Shown here: one piece after another, positions 42,701 to 47,030 of the stretch
Layout of the letters: every line of letters begins with the position of its first letter
How positions within the stretch are numbered: the stretch's first letter is position 1
From: Enoplolaimus lenunculus
Lineage: Eukaryota > Nematoda > Enoplea > Enoplida > Thoracostomopsidae
DNA length: 64,000 bases
Direction: 5' to 3'
Assembly: GCA_030248215.1 (NCBI GenBank)
Contig: JASANG010002571.1
Location: forward strand, 1 to 64,000
The notes under the pieces: generated by a model
What the model saw: the letters and a program-made list of their open reading frames with translations, nothing else
The model's database searches: none
Told to the model about the DNA's origin: nothing
Translations under genes and position numbers: made by a program

Positions 42701-44137
42701 AAATGATTATGAATCGTGTGGAACATCAAGTATCGAAAAATATTATTCAGTGGAGTATTTAGCTCGAAACTACACCGCAAGTGTAACAAAACGGCATATA
42801 AACAATATAGTTTTCAGCATTTTCGGACCATGTAAAGATCAAGCGCGGAACGTTTTCCTGTGTGACCAGAATAGAGTAGGCATAAGGTTTAGATTAATTT
42901 TTTTGCCTGGCTTAGGCTTAGGCTTAGGCTTAGGCTTAGGAATATGCTCATTCTTAAACTTAGGTTTAGGCGTAAGCTTAGGCTTAGGTATACTTATTTT
43001 AGTGTTCAGCCCCAGTTCTTTATTTACATTGGCCAAAATTTTCAACATTGCTTGCAAGTCAAAATCCTCATATGCCACTTGTGAAAATTTTTTTTCGCCT
43101 TCATATCAAGGTGAGCTGGCTACGAGCCTACGTAATTCTAGTTTTAGTATTAATAAAATATTTTTTTGGAAATGCGAAAAGCTGTTACTTATGACATAAT
43201 TCCTAAAATTGATTGGAATTTACTAACCGTCGGCCTTGAAGAAATTGATGTACGTTGATGAGCCAGGCTACGAGCCTGCGAAATTCTAGTTTTAGTAAAT
43301 AAAATATTTTTTGGAAATGCGAAAAGCTGTTACTTATGACATAATTCCTAAAATTAATTGAAATTTACTAACCGTCGGCCTTGAAGAAATTGATGTACGT
43401 TGATGAGCCAGGCTACGAGCCTGCGAAATTCTAGTTTTAGTAAATAAAATATTTTTTGGAAATGCGAAAAGCTGTTACTTATGACATAATTCCTAAAATT
43501 AATTGGAATTTACTAACCGTCGGCCTTGAAGAAATTGATGTACGTTGATGAGCCAGGCTACGAGCCTGCGAAATTCTAGTTTTAGTAAATAAAATATTTT
43601 TTGGAAATGCGAAAAGCTGTTACTTATGACATAATTCCTAAAATTGATTGGAATTTACTAACCGTCGGCCTTGAAGAAATTGATGTACGTTGATGAGCCA
43701 GGCTACGAGCCTGCGAAATTCTAGTTTTAGTAAATAAAATATTTTTTGGAAATGCGAAAAGCTGTACTTATGACATAATTCCTAAAATTGATTGAAATTT
43801 ACAACCGTCGGCCTTGAAGAAATTGATGTACGTTGATGAGCCAGGCTACGAGCCTGCGAAATTCTAGTTTTAGTAAATAAAATATTTTTTGGAAATGCGA
43901 AAAGCTGTTACTTATGACATAATTCCTAAAATTAATTGAAATTTACTAACCGTCGGCCTTGAAGAAATTGATGTACGTTGATGAGCCAGGCTACGAGCCT
44001 GCGAAATTCTAGTTTTAGTAAATAAAATATTTTTTGGAAATGCGAATACCTGTTACTTATTTTGACATAATTCCTAAAATTAATTGGAATTTACTAACCG
44101 TCGGCCTTGAAGAAATTGACGTACGTTGATGAGCCAT
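10..44137 (-). CDS. Giant EF-hand / coiled-coil protein gene, 35 exons, 3' end off the window
   Basis: Spliced gene; coding exons in transcription order: 44099-44137, 41992-42019, 40634-40777, 38843-38928, 38258-38331, 37029-37131, 35348-35452, 34119-34149, 31993-32136, 30958-31016, 30500-30516, 29271-29370, 28604-28699, 27921-27951, 26875-27018, 25758-25819, 25125-25159, 20097-20211, 18170-19612, 17168-17404, 16739-16852, 16247-16480, 15067-15300, 14168-14401, 11725-11946, 9428-9661, 7877-8107, 7064-7630, 6366-6620, 4785-5006, 3920-4486, 3490-3735, 3059-3280, 2443-2685, 10-243. These sum to 7152 nt, 2384 codons, with every junction in frame. The ATG at 44137 has an in-frame TAG 36 nt upstream. 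Residues up to about 470 hold six EF-hands in three pairs with short coiled-coil linkers; the rest is a Glu/Arg/Gln/Leu-rich rod with no membrane segment. The last donor (gtacgt at 4-9) shows it continues leftwards. I do not recognise the family; a calcium-sensing cytoskeletal or scaffold filament is inferred. Rootletin-like rods lack EF-hands. Confidence 0.85.
945..1345. repeat. 23-bp minisatellite in the 3'-most intron
   Basis: About 16 copies of a 23-24-bp unit with core CCTAATACGAGCATGATC. It lies inside a region bounded by diverged inverted stretches rich in CAATT..CAAACG (395-525 and 1640-1760), so it may be the interior of a non-autonomous transposon. Confidence 0.85.
1807..2004. mobile_element. 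MITE, GAGTCAAATTGACTC family
   Basis: Begins CACTGCAAAAAC and ends with the reverse (TTTTCAGTG), flanked by TA. The interior is nearly self-complementary around GAGTCAAATTTGACTC. TA flanks and CACTG ends suggest a Tc1/mariner-type non-autonomous element. Confidence 0.7.
2156..2387. mobile_element. MITE, GAGTCAAATTGACTC family
   Basis: Second copy about 150 bp from the first. Ends CAAAAAATG and CATTTTTCGCTGTG. It stops about 55 bp short of the coding exon at 2443. Confidence 0.65.
3920..4486 (-). CDS. Rod exon, 189 codons (near-duplicate of 7064-7630)
   Basis: 567 nt, phase 0/0, acceptor tttcag, donor gttagc. Starts DMVPLAKYEQLQIEIKRR and ends RLVEAESAPKQ; the 430-nt interior is almost identical to the other 189-codon exon while the edges and introns are unrelated. 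Only 2.6 kb separates the two copies. Confidence 0.87.
4785..6620 (-). CDS. Rod exons of 85 and 74 codons
   Basis: Exon 6366-6620 (ends LSETVRLIETRRSTQQV; contains a QQQQKRFEPEPSHP break with three prolines, a likely hinge) and exon 4785-5006 (ESELRSTITSLEIQLKTK..., ends DRVQSIETKPRE). Both phase 0/0 with tag/cag acceptors. The intron between them holds a 284-bp MITE at 5877-6160. Confidence 0.83.
5877..6160. mobile_element. MITE with long inverted ends
   Basis: Ends TGCATCGTTCACAATA and TATTGTGAACAATGCA are inverted copies, followed on both sides by a CCGAAAACACTATA / TATAGTGTTTTCGG pair and a second CACGTG-centred pair. No coding capacity. Sits in an intron of the giant gene. Confidence 0.78.
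7064..7630 (-). CDS. Rod exon, 189 codons (near-duplicate of 3920-4486)
   Basis: 567 nt, phase 0/0, acceptor aacag, donor gtaact. The core 7143-7572 matches 3999-4428 with about six differences by eye; both ends of the exon differ (start DSTYEIKCKDLEAKLKRR, end EYTETKWRR). Contains LALYEDRLNDERRRAERERR, an Arg/Glu-rich stretch with single-helix character. Confidence 0.87.
7690..7830. mobile_element. Dispersed repeat with CCAATCAGCG core (partial copy)
   Basis: Shares CCAATCAGCGTTT, CACATCTCACA and CGTCAAACTG with 34495-34775. One end (AGCAGAATGGTCTACGA) is conserved; the left end looks truncated. Confidence 0.55.
7877..8107 (-). CDS. Rod exon, 77 codons
   Basis: Acceptor aacag, donor gtaagt, phase 0/0. 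Opens ESDWSAQKQLFETRLADK, middle SENERRVLIEQHERDL, closes VETVRLIERRSV. Length is exactly eleven heptads. Confidence 0.83.
8363..8609. mobile_element. MITE, GCAAGTTTTTGCTGCGAGAA family
   Basis: Ends GCCTATTCACTCGCAAGTTT and its complement, with CTGCGAGAACTT / AAGTTCTCGCAG inside them. Intronic. Confidence 0.75.
8933..9273. mobile_element. MITE, GTGTGCAACTGGGTACATTC family
   Basis: About 60-bp inverted ends containing AAGAGTGTGCAACTGGGTAC and the complement, closing with GACTCTTGGT. The interior has C-rich tracts (CCCCCCCCCC near 9085) and CCCCTTAAACAAAGGGGGG-type hairpins. Confidence 0.78.
9428..9661 (-). CDS. Rod exon, 78 codons
   Basis: Acceptor tttcag, donor gtatct, phase 0/0. Middle motif VEFDAERNRLIQRHESEL is close to that of the 15067-15300 exon; closing motif LTETIQKFERRRSE. 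A clear member of the 234-nt exon class. Confidence 0.85.
9768..10132. mobile_element. MITE, GAGTTGATTAATCAACTC family (rearranged copy)
   Basis: Holds AATCCACTCAGAAG twice and ends with AACTCATCGGAAGTTACAGTG. The left side looks duplicated, so the ends are approximate. Confidence 0.5.
10600..10740. repeat. Dispersed repeat, GGAAAGTTGCCCAAAATACG family
   Basis: Contains TTTCTTAAGAAATTGTTGTA and GGAAAGTTGCCCAAAATACG. Related copies occur at 11520-11710 (itself doubled) and in reverse at 2725-2785. Confidence 0.55.
10801..11475. mobile_element. Dispersed repeat with GACAGACGGACAGACGG tail
   Basis: Begins TCGTAGTGGGACTACATTTA and carries AATATGCAAATTAGTTATTA blocks three times, then GGTTCAGCCGTTCCTGAGAT and a GGACAGACGGACAGACGG run (about 11347-11385). 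Short inverted ends ATTGAGCGAAGC / GCTTCGCTCAAT lie near both limits. No ORF; class uncertain. Confidence 0.6.
11520..11710. repeat. Dispersed repeat, doubled copy of the 10600 family
   Basis: TTCTGTTTTCATAGAACAAT occurs twice about 75 bp apart, followed by one GGAAAGTTGCCCAAAATACG end that reaches to within about 15 bp of the rod exon at 11725. Confidence 0.55.
11725..11946 (-). CDS. Rod exon, 74 codons
   Basis: Acceptor attcag, donor gtaatc, phase 0/0. Begins EQQWTSERDRLKSEL, middle YDRERGELLKEYSMKEK, ends IIVLEDRQKQ. Its 5' intron (11947-14167) contains the 87/88-bp satellite; its 3' intron contains a dispersed repeat with short inverted ends. Confidence 0.82.
12160..12313. mobile_element. 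MITE, GAGTCAAATTGACTC family
   Basis: Starts CACTGCAAAAAACGG and ends CCATTTTTTGCAGTG, flanked by TA on both sides. Shorter interior than the other copies. Confidence 0.72.
12555..13945. repeat. 87/88-bp satellite array
   Basis: About 16 tandem units with markers TTGAATGTTTACAGGAGTAC and AATACAAAACACTTTTTGCA. Units differ mainly in the length of the A-run after TTTTG and by single bases. It lies in the intron between rod exons 14168 and 11725. 87-bp units keep a minus-strand frame open (MQKVFCIFDTISLKSR...), which is not a gene. Confidence 0.9.
14168..17404 (-). CDS. Rod exons: 79, 38, 78, 78 and 78 codons
   Basis: Exons 17168-17404, 16739-16852, 16247-16480, 15067-15300 and 14168-14401, all phase 0/0. 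The last three are each exactly 234 nt. Shared pattern: an opening D/E-S/T/H plus Trp or Leu, a middle such as VEFDAERRGLVEKHGNDL, and a closing motif such as AETIMRMEQRRRE or IVAKMERRSSE. The 17168 exon has SFEDERQTWI at the middle position. Confidence 0.85.
14417..14630. mobile_element. Telomere-repeat MITE, CCATGTTACTTTAAGGGGCG type
   Basis: Left end CCATGTTACTTTTAGGGCCG, right end CGCTCAAAGTAACATTG; between them TTAGGCTTAGGC-type tracts with AAATACGCC and TTTGCAACGCTT spacers. Confidence 0.65.
15973..16176. mobile_element. Telomere-repeat MITE, GGCCCATGTATAGAACAGGG type
   Basis: Ends GGCCCATGTATAGAAC and GTTCTATACATGGGC. Inside, CCTAAGCCTAAGCCTAAGC and related hexamers (TTAGGC on the other strand), then TAGTCTAA..AACTGACTCTATTG and CCGGAAAACGATCC. 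Confidence 0.75.
16950..17118. repeat. CAAACAAACAAGCAATCACA microsatellite
   Basis: (CAAA)n runs broken at intervals by GCAATCACA, five to six higher-order units. It is 50 bp from the rod exon at 17168. Confidence 0.9.
17557..17710. mobile_element. Telomere-repeat MITE, GGCCCATGTATAGAACAGGG type
   Basis: Left end GGGCCAATGTATAGAACAGC, AAGCCTAAGCCTAAAC tract, right half with CAGTCCCACAGAAAAACGTT. The right terminus is degraded. Confidence 0.65.
17780..18096. mobile_element. MITE, GTGTGCAACTGGGTACATTC family (diverged)
   Basis: Recognisable from ACACAGAATGTAGCCA near the left, AAAAATGCAACGCGGTCCGG and GAATGTACCAAGTTGCGTAC at the right, and the closing CCACTCATGGTAC. Intronic. Confidence 0.6.
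18170..19612 (-). CDS. Long rod exon, 481 codons of coiled coil
   Basis: Open across 1443 nt, acceptor atttcag, donor gttaat, phase 0 at both ends. It encodes uninterrupted heptad-like sequence starting RDDHTRETRQLRDKIQTQQ and ending LTETVRMMETRQRQ, the same closing motif found at the end of most shorter rod exons. It may be several ancestral repeat exons whose introns were lost. No Pro-rich break or globular insert is obvious. Confidence 0.88.
20097..25159 (-). CDS. Start of the rod: two small coiled-coil exons around a 4.9-kb intron
   Basis: Exon 25125-25159 (ESLAIIAELEE, phase 0 to 2) joins exon 20097-20211 (LRTERQSVVELRAENSSYQ...), which ends phase 0. The intron between them is the largest in the gene and carries a 2.1-kb inverted-repeat element and the 25/26-bp satellite. 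Confidence 0.72.
20305..20403. mobile_element. MITE fragment, GCAAGTTTTTGCTGCGAGAA family
   Basis: Left end TTAAGCCCTATTCACACGTG is intact; the copy stops at TTCTCGCAG where the 2.1-kb inverted-repeat element (20404-22497) begins, which suggests interruption by that element. Confidence 0.65.
20404..22497. mobile_element. 2.1-kb non-autonomous element with about 85-bp inverted ends
   Basis: ATGCGTCATCCATTTTATCG at the left is matched by the complement at 22478-22497; the match continues through GCCCGCCGTGTGGAAAATTA, GCAACCATTTCC and CGGTTTTGAAAAACGCTTC. The interior has repeated GTGGGAAATTGAGAC-type motifs on both arms, a GGCCAATGTATAAAACAGGG fragment at 20931 and CGGAGCCGGAGCCG at about 21545. 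No ORF resembles a transposase. Confidence 0.78.
22795..24978. repeat. 25/26-bp G-rich satellite array
   Basis: About 85 units of TTTTAGATTGGGGGACCCTC followed by TTTCG, with two subtypes (CCCTCTTTCG and CCCTGTTTCG) interspersed and units of 25 or 26 bp. The stretch 23575-24480 is more irregular than either flank. Lies in the largest intron of the giant gene. Open frames within it (70-145 codons) are by-products. Confidence 0.93.
25533..25650. mobile_element. Telomere-repeat MITE, truncated
   Basis: Left end GCCAATGTATCAGAACAGAG, GTATAAGCATATTCCTAAAG and CCTAAGCC-type hexamers; no matching right end seen. Confidence 0.55.
25758..27951 (-). CDS. EF-hand module 3 (three exons)
   Basis: Exons 27921-27951 (VFGITEEELK), 26875-27018 and 25758-25819. 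Loops DRDRSGSITRQE and DRDGSGTIEWLE are canonical. The sequence ends CMSGEQKKQ and leads into the rod. The layout is the same as modules 1 and 2: short exon, 144-nt exon with one hand and the start of the next, short exon with the rest. Confidence 0.88.
26287..26530. mobile_element. MITE with TTAACCC ends, TTAA-flanked
   Basis: Starts TTAACCCCCTTATTCACATG and ends CTATGAGTTACAGAGTTAA. Matches 42191-42459 in reverse orientation across TTTAGTTGCTCATAGTATAC-type and CAGCTNNNCGCC stretches. Confidence 0.6.
27052..27235. mobile_element. Telomere-repeat MITE beside EF-hand exon 26875
   Basis: Left end CCCATGTATAGAACAGGGTC, AATAGAGTCAGTTTAAGC, then four consecutive TTAGGC units ending GGAATATGCTTATC. 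Begins about 34 bp from the acceptor of the exon. Confidence 0.65.
27457..27631. mobile_element. Telomere-repeat MITE, opposite orientation to the 27052 copy
   Basis: Left end GCTCATGTATAGAACAGGGC, CCTAAGCCTAAGCC tract, right end CCGGGCCTGTTCTACACAAG. Confidence 0.7.
28604..30516 (-). CDS. Coiled-coil linker between EF modules 2 and 3, with a 17-nt microexon
   Basis: Microexon 30500-30516 (REQSH plus two bases, donor gtaaga), then 29271-29370 (NQRMDRSMVEMSEKIFEQQ...) and 28604-28699 (HSDLERRLEHSQVENEHLL...). The microexon is needed to bring 29271-29370 into its only long open frame, which supports it. The helices are heptad-like and rich in Glu, Gln and Arg. Confidence 0.72.
28954..29257. 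mobile_element. MITE, GCAAGTTTTTGCTGCGAGAA family, next to a coding exon
   Basis: TTAA at both ends, inverted termini GCCCCATTCACAAGTGCAAG and CTTGCACGTGTGAATGCAGC. Its right end is only 13 bp from the donor end of the exon at 29271, so it lies just inside the downstream intron. Confidence 0.75.
30062..30343. mobile_element. MITE, GCAAGTTTTTGCTGCGAGAA family (best copy)
   Basis: TTAA at both ends, then about 45 bp of nearly perfect inverted repeat beginning GCCCTATT(C)CACGTGCAAG. TTAA target sites and GCCC ends suggest mobilisation by a piggyBac-type transposase. No coding capacity. Confidence 0.82.
30550..30706. mobile_element. Telomere-repeat MITE next to the 17-nt microexon
   Basis: Left end GGCTCATGTAAAGATCAGGG, TTTAGACTAATTTTTTTGC, TTGGCTTAGGCTTAGGC, right end CACATTGGCCC. 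Begins 33 bp upstream of the microexon (transcript sense). Confidence 0.65.
30958..34149 (-). CDS. EF-hand module 2 (three exons)
   Basis: Exons 34119-34149 (SYGLTAEEIE), 31993-32136 and 30958-31016. Loops DKDNDGCIRRHE and DENESGTIEWPE both keep the calcium ligands. The helix between them (CGYRPSDDWVQQLI) matches module 1 (CGLNPDQKWVQDLI) and module 3. The exon phases equal those of the other two modules. Ends SGRRQ before the next linker. Confidence 0.88.
32205..33275. mobile_element. MITE, GTGTGCAACTGGGTACATTC family, expanded by a 45-bp array
   Basis: The left terminal piece (GAGTGTGCAACTGGGTAC) is amplified to about 17-18 tandem 45-bp units between 32205 and 33005; the rest of the element (GTGCACGTTGCG, GAATGGGTCC, closing CTCTTGCTTACACC) follows once. 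Because 45 is divisible by three, long open frames appear on both strands. Confidence 0.75.
33700..33870. repeat. Dispersed repeat, GCCCCTCCTGAAAAATTTTT family
   Basis: Shares CTAGAAAATGTTCAACCTTG, GTAAGTCATTGAACCAC and a C-run (33844-33852) with copies at 36460-36780, 41120-41280 and 57340-57480. The end GTGAGCTGGCTACGAGCCTG of this family also forms the acceptor half of the first-exon copies at 43228-43998. Confidence 0.5.
34326..34471. mobile_element. Telomere-repeat MITE, CCATGTTACTTTAAGGGGCG type
   Basis: Ends CCATGTTACTTTAAGGGGAG and CTCTTAAAGTAACATTGGCC; inner TTTAGGCTTAGGCTTAG. Short, well-preserved copy. Confidence 0.7.
34495..34775. mobile_element. Dispersed repeat with CCAATCAGCG core (longer copy)
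   Basis: Begins near TCTGTTGTTCAGGTCAATT and ends near ACCAATTGATAATTGGC, with internal inverted pieces AGCAGTTTGGTC / GACTGGCCATGACC. The partner copy is at 7690-7830. Confidence 0.55.
35098..35292. mobile_element. Telomere-repeat MITE close to coding exon 35348
   Basis: GAACAGGACCGGACCAGTAT, two CCTAAGCCTAAGCC blocks, AAAAATTAGTCTAAAGG, CAGTCCCACAGAGAAACGTT, closing TGATCTTTACAAGGGC. Confidence 0.62.
35348..38331 (-). CDS. Linker and first coiled-coil exons
   Basis: Exon 38258-38331 encodes a Ser/Thr/Lys-rich linker (DSPTTYRQESWSSKS...). Exon 37029-37131 is coiled-coil (SNTQQLRKYQSEISSLQ, then RTNEELRRKLENASSNQ). Exon 35348-35452 begins RNRGGESDIDF and becomes coiled-coil (IQRQEQQLEQYRNLLGQ). 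Phases 0, 2 and 0 join in frame. The 3' end of the 37029 exon and its donor are partly duplicated at 36863-36905. Confidence 0.78.
36460..36780. repeat. Dispersed repeat, GCCCCTCCTGAAAAATTTTT family (doubled, reversed)
   Basis: Two passes: GTAGGCGGCTCACCTTACTC ... GGGGGGCATACATGGC and GTAACCAGCTCACCGTGCTA ... GAGGGGCATTCAAAGG. Same family as 57340-57480 in reverse. Confidence 0.5.
36863..37028. repeat. Partial exon duplication around a tRNA-like fragment
   Basis: The 3' end of the coding exon at 37029 plus its donor (about 43 bp, containing GATTAGATGAAGCATTTTCT) occurs again at 36863-36905. Between the copies lies about 120 bp starting AGAGGTCCGAGGTTCGATTC: GGTTCGATTCC is a perfect tRNA B box and the piece resembles a tRNA 3' half with no A box. 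In the extra copy the exon-terminal CAG reads CGG, so it is probably not used as a donor. Confidence 0.6.
37591..37795. mobile_element. MITE, GAGTTGATTAATCAACTC family
   Basis: Starts CATTGTAAACTCCAAAGAGT and carries CTCAGAGTTGAGTTG and GGTGAGTTGATTAATAAACT. The right end is not clear. Confidence 0.55.
38531..38782. mobile_element. MITE, GAGTTGATTAATCAACTC family (good copy)
   Basis: Ends CACAGTAAATTCCAGTGAGT and ACTCACCGGAATTTACAATG are inverted copies; the interior includes CTCAGAGCTGATTCAATTC and GGGTGAGTTGAATAATTAG. Sits 60 bp from the coding exon at 38843. Confidence 0.72.
38843..42019 (-). CDS. EF-hand module 1 (three exons)
   Basis: Exons 41992-42019 (GGISDNELQ), 40634-40777 and 38843-38928 form an EF-hand pair. 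First loop DKNGDGRISSKE; second loop DRDRSGTIEFSE, its codon 4 split across the intron. All calcium-ligand positions 1, 3, 5 and 12 and the central Gly are present, so both hands should bind calcium. The 40634 exon ends at a GC donor (gcaagt) rather than GT, and its acceptor is the unusual aaag. After the second hand comes a Gly/Ser/Arg tail (TRTGSRGSRSSGGVYG). The intron between the 144-nt and 86-nt exons holds the 32-bp satellite. Confidence 0.85.
39380..40600. repeat. 32-bp satellite array
   Basis: About 38 units of GACGCACAATTTTGACATCA followed by TTTATGTCTAAT. Variants (GACAAAT for GTCTAAT, TTTAGAC, ATTATGAC, CAGTTATG, CCTCAATT) recur in blocks of several units, showing higher-order repeats. 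The array ends about 35 bp from the EF-hand exon at 40634. Confidence 0.93.
41120..41280. repeat. Dispersed repeat, GCCCCTCCTGAAAAATTTTT family
   Basis: GACCGTAGCCAATGGGGTGG, AAAATTTTCAACCTTGCTG, GCCCCTCCGAAAAATTTTTT, AAGGAGAGCTGGCAGCGGGC. Lies about 340 bp upstream (transcript sense) of the EF-hand exon at 40634. Confidence 0.5.
42191..42459. mobile_element. MITE with TTAACCC ends, reverse copy of 26287-26530
   Basis: Starts TTATCCCTTTCACTCATAGA and ends CATGGGAGAAAGGGTTAA. Carries GTATACTATGAGCAACTAAA and CAGTGGTCATCGTAAACGCC, both seen reversed in the other copy. Confidence 0.6.
42826..43034. mobile_element. Telomere-repeat MITE upstream of the first-exon array
   Basis: Left end GGACCATGTAAAGATCAAGC, CTTAGGCTTAGGCTTAGGC (five hexamers), second block GTAAGCTTAGGCTTAGG, right end TTTACATTGGCC. 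Confidence 0.68.
43228..44137 (-). CDS. First exon plus six tandem copies of it
   Basis: The real start exon is 44099-44137 (MAHQRTSISSRPT, donor gttagt). Downstream in the transcript lie six copies at 43951-43998, 43806-43853, 43663-43710, 43518-43565, 43373-43420 and 43228-43275, spaced 143-148 bp. In each copy the ATG-containing edge is replaced by an acceptor (ttcgcag), giving a 48-nt exon in phase 0/0 that encodes ARSLAHQRTSISSRPT. Donors are gttagt except the 43806 copy, which reads gttgta. Adding any number of copies keeps the reading frame. Whether any copy is spliced in cannot be told from DNA. Confidence 0.7.
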
Positions 44138-44747
44138 TTGAGTGCCGAACGCACTAAAGCACAATGTTTGCTATTCAAATTTTACTGTAGCAAGTTTTTG
44201 TTATTATTTATTATTAATATTTTCACAATGCCAACGCTTCGATGACCCAAACAAAACTAAAAAACATAAAACAACTGTGTTGACATATTTCCAAAGGAAC
44301 TAAAAGTAAACCTAAGCTTGAGTCTAAATGGAAATCGTAATCTTAAGACTAGCCTACTAATGACCCCCTTTAATTGTGCCAGATTAGTTATTTGACCTTA
44401 TAACTCGTTAACCCATCGTCTGATTGTAAAAAGTTTAACGCCATTTAGCTCAGATCAGCAAACTGTGACGTATGATAATCAATTTGGCTAACTTTTAACA
44501 AACCGTTTGGTCTCGAATCTCGAGATCAACCTTGTGACCTTCAACTCCAATTTTTCAAAAATTCAAATTTACGTGTGATATGATTTGAGGAGAACATGTG
44601 GACTCAAATATGCAAAAATATTTCAAAATTCAACTGTTTTCAGGCAAACACCGGTTTTGAGGCGAAAAGACCCAAATAAAACATCAAACGTTTACATATT
44701 CTTTAAATATATATACATATATATACATATATATACATATATAAATA

Positions 44748-45245
44748 CCAGTCGTAGTGGGACTACATTTATTGAGCGAAGCTCGAACGCACGTAGCAGT
44801 TAAGGTAATATGCAAATTAGTTATTAGCTAACTATTCATTTATCGATTTTGGAGGTTTTTAAGCAATTTCCTAAGATTCCTCGCACCCAAGAACCCTTCA
44901 GCCACCCTAATAATTATTGAAATAATTTAAAAAGTCATATTTTTTCTCGTCAATTAAGCAAATATGCAAATTAGCTATTAGCTAACTATTTGATAATCGC
45001 TTTTAAAGGTTTATAGACAATATATTTAGATTCTTCCAGCCGAAAACCCATTATTGCTGAAATTAGATTGCTTGTAACCCTAATAATTAGTGAAACATTG
45101 TAAAAACGCCTAATTTAGGCTTATCAATTATACTTATATGCAAATTATCTATTAGCTAACTACTCAATTATCGATTTTGGAGGTTTGTAAACAGTCTACG
45201 CAGATTCCTCGCACCCAAAAACCCTTTAATGCTGAAATTATGTTG
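44748..45245. mobile_element. Dispersed repeat, partial copy of the 10801 element
   Basis: Same start (TCGTAGTGGGACTACATTTA) and the same AATATGCAAATTAG(C/T)TATTA blocks, ending before the GGACAGACGG tail. Preceded by a TATA dinucleotide tract. Confidence 0.6.
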
Positions 45246-45939
45246 CATTTCTGCAAATAAAAGCTTTAGCACAACCAAACGTATCACATTTTATACGGTT
45301 ACAAAAATAGCATCTATACGACCTGGTTTTATCAAGAATAAACAAATTTGATACACAAAATTTTGAACTGATAAAAGCGACGCCGACAAGATTTAGCGTT
45401 TAAGCATTTGAAAGCATCTAAAATTATTTTTGCCAAAGTTTCACCAGTTTGCTGTATTTCTGACTGTTTTGCCTAAAATTTGTCACATCTGTGGAATGTT
45501 GAAGCTTTAAATTTGGGCCAAAAAATACTGTTATCGTTGTATTTTGCGACCCACGCGTTTTTAATTACAAAAATTTAATTTAAGGCGTTCGTTAGATGGC
45601 TGCATCTACTGTACAGAAAGTTTTTTAACGTCTGTAGACACTTTTGTGCAGTCACCTGCTTATATGGGGACAAATTTCAAATTTGTATTCGGTTAAATTT
45701 TACTGCGCATATGCTAATACAACTTCAGCGTGGCCAAATTTTGAAAATCAATTTTAAGCTTCCTTCGTTTCTAGAGAACATTTTTCAATATAAAATTTGA
45801 ATATTTTGTTATTAAATTGTAATCGGTCAACGGTTGAATGTGTAAAGATATAACCTAAATACGAACTGGTGGTTGCTATCCCGACATGACTATACCAACA
45901 ACAAAAACCAAATCATACAGTGTTTTACCATCACCAGGG

Positions 45940-46310
45940 TACAGCCGGAAGTCTGCCTCCGGCTCCGGCTCCGGCAGAAAATCGGCCTCCGGCTCCGGTA
46001 CAATTTTTGCCGGAGGTTCCGGCAATTTCGGTAGTAAAATTTTGTATAATTTTGCAAAATTTATTTGTTTTAGCGCGTTTCGTTTTTTTGTCACAATTTG
46101 CAGAATAGAAATTCCGAAATTTCACAGAAAATAGCGTAAAAACAAACAACAACATATTGCAGATATTGGCTAAAATTAACTAATTAACCATCATTTCTAC
46201 CACCTAATTTCGCCTCTCAACTCCGGCTCCGGCTCCGTCTCCAGCAAGTTTCGTTGACCTCCGTCTCCGGCCCCGGCTCCAGCTCCGGTATTTTTCACCT
46301 CCGGTTGTTC
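45940..46310. mobile_element. Repeat with CCGGCTCCGGCTCCGG tracts
   Basis: CCTCCGGCTCCGGCTCCGG runs at both sides of an AT-rich centre holding TTGGCTAAAATTAACTAATT. The region 46140-46310 is the reverse of 21530-21640 inside the 2.1-kb element (CCGGAGGTGAAAAATACCGG). No ORF of note. Confidence 0.55.
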
Positions 46311-47030
46311 CCTGACCAATACCTTTAGCTTACAAAAACCACATGTCGAAATGCGGGCTCTTATATCGGATCAACAGACAAAACTCGAATGTCATATGAC
46401 ATTAGCTTTACAAACCACCCTTTCAAATGACCAATGTGTACAAGGGACGGTATGTGACGTGACACTATGGGACATTTATTCGAATATCATACGATATTCC
46501 AAAATTTCAACGAATATCATATGATATTCATCTGGACAGGGTAACCTTTGGGCAGTAATAAATGAATGAAAGGTTGGACGGGAGTGGAACAAATGTGCTT
46601 TGAATACCAAATACACGCCTGCAAATCGTTTCCGACACAAAATCGCTAGAACCACATCAGCTTCAAAATTCAAAAATTTAAATTTCAAATTCTAGTATCA
46701 TATGATATGCATTATTCAATAGAACTACTTGCGTATGTTACCTCTAGTATGCAAACGTTTGAAAATATATATTCGCAGTACAATACCTCGAATATCTTAT
46801 TATTTTGAATAGGCTTATCTTTAAGCTAAGGCTTATATTTAGAGAAAAATTTAGACTGGATACGTGCTTGCAACTAATGTTACGTCTCTGAAAGTTACAT
46901 CGATCTATCTTTACTTTCCGTCAATAATTGCACTTTGCCCACCATATTCAATGCGAAAGATACGTAGCTAGTGTATCATTTATTGAACAATAAAGTGTGC
47001 TTTTGTAAGAATGTGAGACATGCTTCTGCG

